28,252 bases of DNA from Cladosporium sp. IMV 00045 (Eukaryota; Ascomycota; Dothideomycetes; Cladosporiales; Cladosporiaceae). Position numbers and translations under genes: made by a program. The notes beneath the pieces are model-generated. The model worked only from the letters and a program-made list of their open reading frames with translations. It ran no database searches and was not told the origin of the DNA. Of the stretch, positions 1 to 9,393 are shown piece by piece. The first letter of the stretch is position 1, and each line of letters opens with the position of its first letter. The DNA is taken from assembly GCA_001931905.2 (NCBI GenBank), contig MSJI02000137.1:1-28252 (forward strand). The letters run 5' to 3'.

Positions 1-992
1 TGCAAAGCTTGTGCTCCTCTTGGTGTGCTTAGGTGGCTGGCAGAAGGCGACATGAAGTTGTTGTGGTTGTTGTTGCCATTGGCGCCCGTGCTCAGAGACA
101 GACTGCCGAAGCGAGACACGGGTACCTGCGCATGACTTGATCGTCGTGCCTGTTGTCCGCTTTTGGCATAGGCCAACGGGTCTTTCAGCAACTCACCAGT
201 CTCGTCGTCTGCGTCGTCGTTGTTGATGACTGACTTTCCAGAAACGCGGTTCCGGTCGAATCCGTTAGTCAAGGGCGACGTGGGTGAGAACAAACTCTGG
301 ATGTTGTTTGGATCCGAGATGGGGAACTCATTGCCGCTGCCTACTGAACTAGGAGTGGGCAAAGGCGGCGAAATCTTATCCGTCGACTGAAAGGTGCTCC
401 CATATCTTGATCTCCCGGACGGTGGTCCGCCATGTGAACTCGACGAAGAAGTCGAGCCTGACTCTTGCCTGGGGATGATCCCATCGACCGTAGCGCGACG
501 CTCAAAGTTGTTGGCACTGTGCACTTCGACGATCATTGTGGCTTCCTTTGATGTATTGGATTTGCCGTGAAGTTTGGCTTGGGCCTCGTGTGCGCCGGCC
601 GACGTGCGGAAGCGAGCAATAGCAGTCGCATACTTCTCGTTGTCTTCCAGGTATGGCGATCGGATGATTTCTGTGTTGATCAGATCCCCCGCAAACAGCA
701 GCATACTTGTCAGCGCATCGTTGCCGATATTTCGTGGCAGTCTCCGAATCAAGATGGTAGGCTGTGGCCTCAAGTCTGCGCCGAACATTGCAGGATCGGA
801 GTTGTTAGCTGACTGTGAAGGAAGATGCGAATCAAGCGATCGATCTGAGTGGTGACGTTCAGACGGAGCTGGCAGAGTGAACGATTGGGAGCCAAAGGCC
901 GATCTGAGGGGCGTAATGCCGATACGGTCCGTCGAGAACGACGCCCGGGAGGGAGAATTCGTGCTGGATCCGAAGCTCTTGTCCTGCAACAT
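1..992 (-). CDS. Whi3/Scw1-like RRM RNA-binding protein, 5' part (3' end outside window)
   Basis: About 330 codons read without interruption from ATG at 992 to the left edge, so the C-terminus is missing. Residues ~78-158 form an RRM-like domain (starts PTILIRRLPRNIG, ends ATMIVEVHS). After it comes a Ser/Pro-rich linker with the blocks NIQSLFSPTSPL, SGKSVINNDD and ETGELLKDPLAYAK, which I recall from fungal proteins related to yeast Whi3 and fission yeast Scw1. Those carry a second, canonical RRM near the C-terminus; here it would lie left of the window. Family members bind mRNA and influence cell size, cell-cycle entry and wall integrity; the role here is inferred. The same frame stays open upstream of the ATG to a TAG near 1101 and reads protein-like (LIPTPRQSRYSQPSIM), so the true start may lie in an upstream exon, with an acceptor near 1100. 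The assignment rests on remembered motifs. Confidence 0.78.
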   Translation of the reverse strand, partial: MLQDKSFGSSTNSPSRASFSTDRIGITPLRSAFGSQSFTLPAPSERHHSDRSLDSHLPSQSANNSDPAMFGADLRPQPTILIRRLPRNIGNDALTSMLLFAGDLINTEIIRSPYLEDNEKYATAIARFRTSAGAHEAQAKLHGKSNTSKEATMIVEVHSANNFERRATVDGIIPRQESGSTSSSSSHGGPPSGRSRYGSTFQSTDKISPPLPTPSSVGSGNEFPISDPNNIQSLFSPTSPLTNGFDRNRVSGKSVINNDDADDETGELLKDPLAYAKSGQQARRSSHAQVPVSRFGSLSLSTGANGNNNHNNFMSPSASHLSTPRGAQAL

Positions 993-2300
993 GATAGATG
1001 GTTGCGAATATCGCGATTGGCGGGGTGTTGGTATTAGAGATGTAGTTGGTTGGAGATGGTGTTGGCAAGGCCGAGGTGCGGCCTGTCGAGCTGACGGGTT
1101 CTAGACGTTAAGCTCGCGTTGGTTGGGGGTTAAGGTTTCAAGTCGAAGGCCGACGAGGGGCAGTCGCCTGGAGCGCAACGAGTCGGTCGAGAAGCAACGA
1201 CTCGATATTGAGAGAGCGATGCGAATGTCGCATGGGTATGTTGTTGGGAGTAATGGCGCGCGCAAGAGTGGAAATGCGCCTGGGGTTGGGCAGCCAATCA
1301 AGTTGCGATCGCAAACGTGACGCGCACGCGTTGCGCGCAGATGCGACCGAGGAGGCAGAGCTGGCTGTTGTATGCGATGGGCGCAAAGCAGTCGCAGAGA
1401 GTTCGATAGACAAAGTGGTTGCAGGTCGCGAAAAATAAAATAAAAAAAATTAATCAAGGGCGCGTCTCAAGACGGACGGGCGGGCAGGCTCGCAGGCAGG
1501 CGGCAGAAGGGTGAGATTGCGGAAGGCGAGTTGGTGTGGGCTGCGCTGTCAAAGCCACCCGACGAGCGATTGGCGAGGAGGATGAGCGATATGCACGCGG
1601 GCTGCAGTCGAGCGGAGAGGGTGGTCGCGGTAGTGCAGCGACAGGATGACAGTGGAAAGAGAGAGGAAGTGAGTGAGGCAGCAAGTGAGCGAGCGAGCAG
1701 ATGATATTGTTGCTGCTGTGGTAGTGGATGTAATAATGGCAGTTGTTGCAGTAGTAGTGGTGGTGAGTGGTGATTGTGGGAGGTAGAGAGTCAAGAGAGA
1801 AATCCAAAAAGAGGAGGACGGATATGTGGGAAGATGCGAGGAGAGGGCGAGCAGTAGTAGAGAAGATGGCAGAGTCGAGGAGAGGGAAGAGTGTCAAAGT
1901 GGAGAGTTGTGGTGGGAAACTGGGGATGGGGATGATGAGATGGGATGGGGATGGCGCTCGCTGTGCTGGGCTGGGGTAGCAGAGTCTAGTTGGAGCAGTA
2001 GTGTGTAAGGTAGGGAGATGATGGCAGAGCAGAGAGAGGCCAGAGAGGAAGGGCAGAAGCCGGTGGCGGCGAGACGAGTCGCTCCCTCTAAAACCCGCCG
2101 CCCGATCCAAGTGGGCGGGCCCGGCACAGCAGTCTGTTTTGTGTTGGATGGATGGATGGATGGATGGATGGATGGACCGACGGCTGACGGTGGTGGTGTA
2201 TTGTATTATTGTTGGTCTTGTTGAGTGTTGAGTCGATGATCTCCCTCTGTCCCGAGTGGGCTGGAGTCGTCTGGTGAGAGTGCTGCCGTTACTTGTCCAC
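993..2300. other. probable 5' leader/promoter of the Whi3/Scw1-like gene
   Basis: No convincing gene. The + strand is purine-rich, especially 1640-2060, so the strand that would be transcribed with the minus-strand gene is pyrimidine-rich. Long open frames on the minus strand (e.g. 1454-2110) lack an ATG start, are low-complexity (Pro/Ser/His/Leu) and match no family. This fits a long, weakly structured 5' leader or promoter. Triplet-like GTT/GTA/GTG stretches occur at about 1707-1780. Confidence 0.5.
2145..2176. repeat. (TGGA)8 microsatellite
   Basis: Eight uninterrupted copies of the tetranucleotide TGGA. It lies upstream of the Whi3/Scw1-like gene and outside any supported coding region, so copy number is probably variable between strains. 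Confidence 0.95.
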
Positions 2301-4828
2301 AGCCATGTCGGGATGCTTCAAGCTCGGCCATGCAATGGCTAGCCGGGTGGTGGTAAGGCAGAAGCAAAGGCAGACTCGCATGACAACTCAAACCATCAGA
2401 AGAGATCCACAAGACACTACTTGCCGGGAAAGTAGTGCGTCGCAGCTTGTTCGAGATCTCACTCTATTTCACTCACTTTCAGCAGTTGGTCAAGCACTGT
2501 ACCTATACCTTCGCCTGCCTGGCCGCAGGCGAATGCCGGCTGGCTGCTTGCTTGTCGCTGCAAAGCCCACCACAACGTCTCCAATGGCAATGCAGCTCGA
2601 GTGACTTATCTACCTCACCTTGCCTCTACATACAAAAGGTACACATTTCTCACGCCGCAGCAGTAAATTCACATGTTTCTTGCAACAAGAACGTGCAACT
2701 CGCGAACGCGCAATTGCAGCTAAGTGCGCCATTAATCGTCCGGCCTCCACCCAAGACGTGTGACTCTTCTCGCTCTCGCTGGCTGGCTGGCTGGTTGTGC
2801 TGTCACAAGCACCACAACCTACCCGCCATCCACCACGCCTACCCAAGACAACATTTTGGTCCGTCCAAACTCTGCCCGCAAATCACCCCTTCTCCCATCC
2901 ATGATTGGACCACTCCCAATCAATCTCTACCAGCATTCCCTTCAAACACTTGTCCCGATGCTCTCATACTTTCATCCTTCTCTGCCACCCCAGGACCGCA
3001 GCCTGCCGTCCAACGATGCCTTGAGCCAGTCACCATCGTGCTACCGCCGCGCCATCATTCGCAGGGCTGCAACGGGCTGCAACGCGCCTGGGGCCATGTC
3101 CATGTCCGCGGCTCTGCGCCCGATGCCGGTCGACCGTTATACATCCCTGACCCTTGTCCACCACACCCTGCGGCCCTTCTCGGACCCCGCAGTGCACTAC
3201 TTACTACTTGCAGCGCTCTCGACTCTCGACCACCCGTTCCATTCTGTGTCTCTGCCTCGCCTGGGGATCCCTCTGCCCTGAGCCTAATACCTTATCGGCA
3301 GCCTTGCTCTCCTCAAGAGTCATACCCAAAGGACCAATCGTGACCGCGCAGTCTCTAATACAGCTCCGAGATCGCCACGCTTACCAACGGCTGCCCGCCG
3401 CCTTGTACGATCATGTGCTGCTTCACGTGCGACTCCGGGAGATGAAGACAAGCCTCGCATCCTTGAGATTCCTGCCTGTTCGTTGGATGCTGACACCGCG
3501 CTGACGGCAGGACTGGATGCCTTGAACGAACCGCTTGGCTGTCCCGCGTTGGCTTAATCGACCTACAGGATGTAAACTCAAGGCGAGGCGTAGGTGCCAC
3601 GCATCAAGCGAGATGCAAGCCACGGATGCGGTTCCTCTCGGACACAAAGCCTACAAGGCATCTTGCTTGTGGTTATTTCGCATCACTGCCCATGTCACAT
3701 TGCCATCTTCCCGCTGAGGAAGTAGAGTTGATCATCGCAAGTTCCATCTTCTTAGGTACAGGAACTTTGGAGAGACATCCATTCGGCATACCCAACGGGC
3801 CGCACACGCGCCTCGAGGGCCCGCCTAAACCAGGACCAGGGCAATCAATCAACATGGATAGGCGTATTGTGGCGTCATCCGGTCCCGGTTCTTGCCCGCA
3901 CGCCCTCGTCGTTCTAGTATAATCTAACAAGGTTTACAGCTCACAAATAAAGCAGTTACCCGGCTGACGTCCGATTGTCTCGTCGCGCTTTCGCCAGAAA
4001 AAATGACCGATCGATTACAGCAGCAGCAACACCACAGTCATCTTCCGTACTAATCCAATTCCCATCGCATGCGCATAAGGAAAAAAACCAGGCAACCGCC
4101 CTCCCCCACGCCCTGTGTTCCCAGCGAACCTGAACTGCCGGGACGCGCAAGATTCTTCTTTTTGTCCTACTACCCCCGGTTCACGTGTCGTTATCGTGCG
4201 CGACACGTTCCTCTCTTGGAAAAGTACGTGGGGGTCGCACATCGCAATCGAAGCGAGAGGACAAGAAAAACAAAAAGCAAGGCTGAAGAAGGGGTCTTCG
4301 CTTCTTTTTCTTCTTTGCCGGTGTCACCGCGCGGTCGTGAAACGCCAACGTCGGCACATGTGACGGCCCACGGGAGATGTATGTGTTGTTGTTTCGATCC
4401 CCCAAGTAGCGAGAGGCTCCGAGAGCCGGAATGGGTTTGACGTGCAGCAGAGAGTGGGGGGTTGCCGCGAGGGCTACCTTTTGCTGCTGCTGTCACGCGG
4501 CGCTTCCTTCTTCGTTTTTCTTTTGCCACACCTCCCCCCGTTGTTCCCCGATTGCGAAGGATGCTGGTTGTGGAATTCGCCTATGGGGTTGAATGGGAAT
4601 GGGACTTGCGCTGAGGCGCTTTGGCGGTGTTGGAAGGGTGATGATTCTATGCCAGGGAGGGGGCTGTTGTGAGAGAATGGGATTCGCTTACACCCGCTTG
4701 GTCAAGTCACGAAAAACACATGCACTGTTTCCACCATGAAGATAGCGTCAGATATTTCATTATCGTCACCCCCGAAACCCAACCAACTGAGATAGACCAA
4801 ATGTAGCCTCCCCAAGAGAAACTTCAAA
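2301..4828. other. intergenic region without a supportable gene
   Basis: Several open frames of 60-300 codons exist (for example + 2435-3343 and + 2760-3281), but they overlap in different frames, are low in complexity, match no family I know and show no domain motif. A short CTGG run lies at about 2778-2794. I see no tRNA, transposon or clear promoter element. The stretch separates two minus-strand genes, so it probably holds the upstream control region of the Whi3/Scw1-like gene and the 3' flank of the next gene. Confidence 0.5.
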
Positions 4829-4853
4829 CCCCTCCCCTCCCCTCCCCTCCCCT
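4829..4853 (-). repeat. (AGGGG)5 G-quadruplex-prone repeat in a 3' flank
   Basis: Five exact CCCCT units on the + strand, that is AGGGG on the minus strand, begin 25 nt past the stop codon of the minus-strand gene at 4878-5379. Further G4 and G5 runs lie between the repeat and the stop. In a transcript of that gene this would be a strong candidate RNA G-quadruplex in the 3' UTR. Formation is inferred from G-run spacing only. Confidence 0.85.
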
Positions 4854-4877
4854 CTACCACCCCCTCCCCGTAAACCC

Positions 4878-5379
4878 CTACTTCCCATCCCCCTCCTTCT
4901 TCTCCTTCTCCTCCTTCACCCTAACCTTAACATCAACCACATCCCTCCCGCCCCCAATCTCCACCATCCTCAACACAGCCCGCACATTCTCCTCCGTCAC
5001 CACCGTCTCTTTGACCCAAATCCTCCCATCCCTTCCTGTGCCTTCGGAAGAAGACAGAGCCCATTTGACGCAAACCTCGCGAATGGTCTCGGTGACGTTC
5101 TTGTTGCGGTATTTGCCTAGGAATTCGGCGGCGTTGGGAGAGGTGGATAGGGTGGTTTGGATGAGTTGCGTGAGGGTTGAGAGGGGCGTGGTGGGGGTGA
5201 GGAGGATTACTGTTCGGGGAGGGATCTGTTAGTTGGTTGGGGGAAAGGGAGGGGATGGGGAGGTTGCAGGACGTACTTTCGTGTCGCGAGGAGCCTTCGA
5301 CTGTGAAGAGGACGGGGAATTCGCGCTCGTCTGGGGCTTGCGAGGAGGGATTGTGGTGGGGGAGGATGGTTGATGCCAT
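4878..5379 (-). CDS. uncharacterised 144-aa protein, two exons
   Basis: Exon 1 is 5379-5277 and exon 2 is 5209-4878; the 67-nt intron (5276-5210) has GTACGT, a CTAAC branch site and CAG. The joined frame is exactly 145 codons including TAG. I do not recognise the protein. It opens with MASTILPHHNPSSQ, has a hydrophobic strand (EFPVLFTVEG), then an alpha/beta-looking middle (STLTQLIQTTLSTSPNAAEF, KNVTETIREVCVKWAL) and ends in a Lys/Glu-rich tail (VRVKEEKEKKEGDGK). No signal peptide or membrane segment is evident, so it is probably soluble and intracellular. Codon use is unusual: C-ending codons dominate from the start to about 5050, then G-ending codons take over to the stop. The ATG has a good context (CCATGGC). 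The splice solution is strong; the function is unknown. Confidence 0.75.
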
Positions 5380-6270
5380 GGTTTTTTGATTGATCGATGG
5401 GTTTTCTAGGGTGTTGGCAGGCTTGCTTCGTTTCTGTTCCTGGCTACCTGTTAGACGATCTTGACCTTGAAGATAGGGAGCTGTGTTTGGGCTTGCCTGT
5501 GGGATGATTGTCAATTTTTGAGGGAGTCTACCTATGTAGCAGTAGTGCTTTGCTTGCTTGGGACAAATACGTTCAGATGCTACGGCAGAGAAGCGTGTTG
5601 TTCAGCAGCAAACAGCAAGCAAGGAAGAACTATATACTTATTAGACCTCCCTCCCTCATCTCTGCATAGCTCACCCACCCATGAAGCTGAGCTGATGGCA
5701 CGAATGTGCAGGGGAGCTTGCCAGGTTTTGGGCGGTGATATGACGTCGAGTTCTTGCACTGTTGTTGCACAGACGATAACATGTCACAAGGGGGGTGGTG
5801 TGAGTATGTTTCCATCACGTGTTCGTGATCGAACAACAGCGATAAGCAGAAGTCGATTCTGGCAACGTGAAGTCGCTACACATATCTTCAAGTCAGTTCA
5901 TGCAGGTTAAGGAATAGGCCTTGCTGGACAAGACACTACTACTTTCACTAGAGCCACAACCCTCCAGATGTCTCCACAGAACAACGGGCTTTGGGTTTTC
6001 TTCTCCAACGGTCGTTGGCCCACGGCGAGATTGCCTGCGAACCTCGGCTCGTTCACTGGTGCTGGTTTTTGGACGATAACCTCGCCTGTGATGAGGATCA
6101 CATCTCTATATATTTTTGGGCAACGTCGATTATAAACTTGATCTTATACCAACTACTGGAGCAAGATACCTTGAACTCTACACACTCATAAATACACCAT
6201 CTCATCACCACATAGAATACAAGCCTACACATCCCACCCACACACTCATCCATTCAAACCAACACACACC
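5380..6270. promoter_or_regulatory. divergent intergenic promoter region
   Basis: About 890 bp between two genes transcribed away from each other (minus-strand gene starting at 5379, plus-strand gene at 6271). A TATA-like TATATATTTTT lies at 6107-6117, about 155 nt before the plus-strand ATG. The last 90 nt before that ATG (6181-6270) contain only two G residues, which suggests an unstructured, C/A-rich leader. Small open frames inside look spurious. Confidence 0.6.
6107..6117 (+). promoter_or_regulatory. TATA-like element of the dienoyl-CoA isomerase gene
   Basis: TATATATTTTT sits upstream of the plus-strand ATG at 6271 at a distance reasonable for a fungal core promoter plus a leader of about 100 nt. 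It is called from sequence alone. Confidence 0.45.
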
Positions 6271-7140
6271 ATGGCACCCACCGACTACCCCAAACACGAG
6301 CACTTCAACCTAACCTTCCCCTCCCCCTTCGTCGCGCAAGTGGAAATCTCCCGCCCGGAAAAACTCAACGCCTTCACCGAACCCATGGTCCACAGCCTCG
6401 GCGCCATCTTCACCCAACTCTCCAGCGACCCAGACGTGCGTGCCATCCTCCTCACAGCCGCCGGCCCTCGCGCCTTCACAGCCGGTCTAGACGTGCAATC
6501 CGCATCCGAATCCGGGCCCCTCTCCCAGTCAAAATCCCAAGAACCCGGCACCACCGAACTCGACACAGCGCGCAAAGCCGTCCTGCTCCGCCGCCACATC
6601 TTACAATTCCAAAACAGCGTCTCAGCCATCGAGCGCTGCGAGAAACCCGTCATCGCCGTCCTTCACGGCATCTCCTACGGCATCGCGCTGGACATCACGA
6701 CGTGCTGCGACGTGCGCTTCTGCTCCTCCGACACCCGCTTCGCCGTCAAAGAAGTCGACATCGGACTCGCCGCTGACGTGGGGACGTTGACGCGGCTGCC
6801 GAAAGCGAACGTGCCCATGAGCTGGGTGAAGGAGGTGTGTTTCACGGCGCGGGAGGTGGGGGCGGAGGAGGCGTTGCGAGTGGGTTTGGTTTCGAGGGTT
6901 TTGGAGAGTCGAGAGGAGGCCGTGAGGGGGGCGTTGGAGCTGGCGCAGCTGGTTGCGACGAAGTCGCCGGTGGCGGTGCAGGCGACGAAGGAGGTGTTGA
7001 ATTTCAGTAGGGATCATTCGGTGCAGGATGGACTGGGGTATGTGGCGGCGTATAATATGGGGATGGTGCAGAGTGATGATGTGAGGGATGCGATGTTGGC
7101 GGGGTTGAGGAAGACGAAGCCTAAGTTTGCGAAGTTGTAG
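6271..7140 (+). CDS. peroxisomal delta(3,5)-delta(2,4)-dienoyl-CoA isomerase (ECH1-like)
   Basis: Intronless, 289 aa, crotonase (enoyl-CoA hydratase/isomerase) fold. The enzyme moves the double bonds of 3,5-dienoyl-CoA to the 2,4 position so that fatty acids with odd-position unsaturation can be beta-oxidised. Visible signs are the substrate-binding blocks AFTAGLD (68-74) and HGISYG (132-137), and the acidic triad typical of rat ECH1 at matching spacing: D141, E161 and D169, the last two in KEVDIGLAADVGTLTRLPK (160-178). Plain hydratases lack this arrangement. The C-terminal tripeptide AKL is a type 1 peroxisomal targeting signal, and no mitochondrial presequence is seen. The start has an excellent context (ACACCATGGC). 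Third codon positions switch from mostly C to mostly G near 6780. Specificity is inferred from the acidic residues. Confidence 0.9.
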   Translation: MAPTDYPKHEHFNLTFPSPFVAQVEISRPEKLNAFTEPMVHSLGAIFTQLSSDPDVRAILLTAAGPRAFTAGLDVQSASESGPLSQSKSQEPGTTELDTARKAVLLRRHILQFQNSVSAIERCEKPVIAVLHGISYGIALDITTCCDVRFCSSDTRFAVKEVDIGLAADVGTLTRLPKANVPMSWVKEVCFTAREVGAEEALRVGLVSRVLESREEAVRGALELAQLVATKSPVAVQATKEVLNFSRDHSVQDGLGYVAAYNMGMVQSDDVRDAMLAGLRKTKPKFAKL

Positions 7141-7492
7141 GGGAGGGAGGGACGTAGTGGGTTGTAAGGAGGGCGGCGAGAGTATTTGTGGTCTGCCATG
7201 TGATTAGGACTTTCGATCTTTCTTCAGATATGTAGATACAGTTATGCTCGGGACGTGAGAGTCGGAGCTGTTGACATGACCTGCATATCACATTTTCTGC
7301 TAGAGTACTACTGTAAGTGTTTCTGATACTATGTGTCTCGTTTACCAGAAGACTTGCTCGAAGGCAAGAGACACATTTCTCAATCTCCTCCGCGTTACCT
7401 TGCTCTCCGTTTCCCTCATTTGCTCGCCTGTCCTAGTCAAACATGCCCCAACACCACCGCAAATATGTCACCAATCCGTCACCTCATTATGT
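7141..7492. other. convergent 3' intergenic region
   Basis: About 350 bp between the stop codons of two convergent genes (isomerase, plus; RTF1, minus). It should hold both 3' UTRs and polyadenylation sites. The first 60 nt continue the G-rich composition of the isomerase 3' half. No other feature seen. Confidence 0.6.
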
Positions 7493-9393
7493 TCAAATCT
7501 CAATGTCAATACCCAAATCCATGCTGCCAATCACATCGTCATCCATCTTAGCTCTGCCCCTGACAGCTCCGAGAGGGCCAGTCGGCTTCTTGCCAATACT
7601 GCCATTTGCAGGGGTACCACTCCTCTTCGGCGTACCGTTGGCGGGTGTGCCCAGTCTCGAGGCAGTGGGCGTCTCGCCGAACAAGTCTGATTTGGAGCCG
7701 TTGGCAGCCTCTTCAGCTTTTGCGGCAGCCTTGGCCTTGGCCTCGGCGATGGCCTTCTCGCGGGCCTTCTGGATCTTGCGACGCTCCTCCACCAGCGCTT
7801 TGCGAACTTCCTCTGCGTTTGTACGGCGGGTCTCGATGTTGAGTTTGGCCAGACGCTCCTGTTCTCTCTCCTTGTGCTTGGGTTTGGCGGGCGAGTCGCG
7901 CGCTTGGGAGCTCGAAGCGCCGTTCAGCTTCTGGTTCTCGAGTGCTGCCAGCTCGGCGTCGCATTTCGCAACTTCCTCTGCGTCGTCGTCGTTCTGTGCA
8001 ATCTCCCTGCGCTTGTTGATCTTCTCGCGCTGGAGGTTCATGGCGTTTGCCGGATCGTACTTCTTCTCCATGGCAGTCTGCTTGCTGATCTTCTCTTGAA
8101 TGTCCTTGTCGGTCCAGTTGTGGTTGAGAAGAGCGTTGATGTCGGCCAGTTTGGCATCGATGTATTTGCGAGAGGGGTGGCGCATGTTGTCCTTATCGAG
8201 GGCGGAGAAGTAACGATCGATTTCGGCGTCGGTGATCTTGCTGTCGGAGCAAGCGATGAAGGGCCATGGTCTTTCCGCAGAACCGTGAGCAGCGATGATG
8301 TATTGGTCTGTTGTGAACTGTCTGCCGTTTGCTGCCGTGAGCTTGTACGGCTTGCCTTCGGTGAATCCTATGGAGAGTCAGTGAAAATTCGAGGCTTGAT
8401 GTGTTGGAGAGAACATACCTTTGATCTGTGCCATGCGGTACAGGTTCTGACCGGTTGACCTGTCTGGCCCGATGCTGACTCGAGCAAAGCAGCCTTTGAC
8501 TGCATTCTCGAAGTTGGGATAGAAGCAGACCTTGGCGAAGTTGCTCCTGCCGACATGTGCGTAGTTGAACTCGCGGAGAGTTGCAGGAGGTTCGTCGCGC
8601 TTGAGGTCGGATGGCTCAGCCCACTCCACCTCGCTTTCGCCGTCCGCATCGCGATCAGATGCAAAAGACGCTGAGCGCTCATCTCTGCGCTCGTGGCGGG
8701 TGTCGATGCGAGTCTTGCCAGCCTCGCGCTGCTCGCGCGCTCGCTTGTAATCATCCAGTGCTGACCTCTTCTCTGTCTTTGCTTTGCTGCTCTTCCTCAT
8801 ACCCTCGTCGAGTTCCGTGTCGGCCTTGCGCTTGTGGCCCTTGTTAGAAGCCAGAGCGCGCTTGACCTGCAAGTCCTGCTGTCTGCGGGTGATCTCCTCA
8901 GCACGGTCTGCCAGAATCTGTTCGCGCTCAATTTCCGGAAGGCCGAGAATGTGCGCTCTGTCGGCGGTAGATGAGAATTGGCCATCGATCGGGTAGAGAG
9001 GTGCTTCGTCGTCGGATTGTTCGCCGGCGTCTTCAGCTTCGGAGTCTGAGTGCTGAATGTCGCGGGAGACCGCTGAGCCAGGTGAATCTGGCGATCTGGG
9101 AGTTTGTTAGTATTGTGAACATTCAAAGATTTGAGGAGATTTGCGACTTACGCATCCGCGTCCTCATCGTCACTTTCCTGGCGTCTGCGCGCATTGCTTC
9201 CTCGCTTCGCCTTCACTTTCTGGGCCAGGCCTCTGCGCGGGCCGCTGTCTGCGCTCTTTTCCACGGACGGTTTGGCCTCTGGGGTTGGGGAACGGTCGTC
9301 GATTTGCTCGGAGACGTTGGCCTCGCCCTCGTCGTCGCTGCTGTCACTGCCGGCCAGGGCGAGAAGCTCAGCGTCGAGTTCGTTGTCCGACAT
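7493..9393 (-). CDS. rtf1: RTF1, Paf1-complex subunit with Plus3 domain
   Basis: Three exons: 9393-9152, 9095-8419 and 8367-7493, giving 597 aa. Intron 1 (56 nt) has GTAAGT, ACTAAC and CAG; intron 2 (51 nt) has GTATGT and TAG. Rtf1 belongs to the Paf1 elongation complex on RNA polymerase II and promotes H2B ubiquitination and downstream histone methylation. The N-terminus is acidic and serine-rich (MSDNELDAELLALAGSDSSD), typical of Rtf1. The Plus3 domain spans about 240-363, including LREFNYAHVGRSNFAKVC, ENAVKGCFARVSIG and NLYRMAQIKGFTEGKPYKL, the last block being restored exactly across intron 2. Residues ~390-540 are highly charged and predicted helical (KHKEREQERLAKLN, then a run of Glu/Ala/Lys). 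The C-terminus ends GSMDLGIDIEI. It is divergently arranged with coq7. Identity is secure; exon joins are by eye. Confidence 0.95.

Noticed and set aside
1454..2110. 218-codon minus-strand frame
   Set aside because: It begins at TTG, not ATG, is low-complexity (Pro, Ser, His, Leu), matches no family and lies in a purine/pyrimidine-biased leader.
2760..3281. Plus-strand frame beginning like a signal peptide (LLALAGWLAGCAVT)
   Set aside because: The hydrophobic start is produced by a CTGG/GCTGG repeat; the rest has no recognisable content.
2435..3343. 302-codon plus-strand frame
   Set aside because: No domain, overlapping open frames in other phases and biased composition from C/T-rich DNA; no splice or start evidence.
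7443..8099. 218-codon plus-strand frame antisense to rtf1
   Set aside because: It is the mirror of the Ala/Glu/Lys-rich C-terminal part of rtf1; no independent support.
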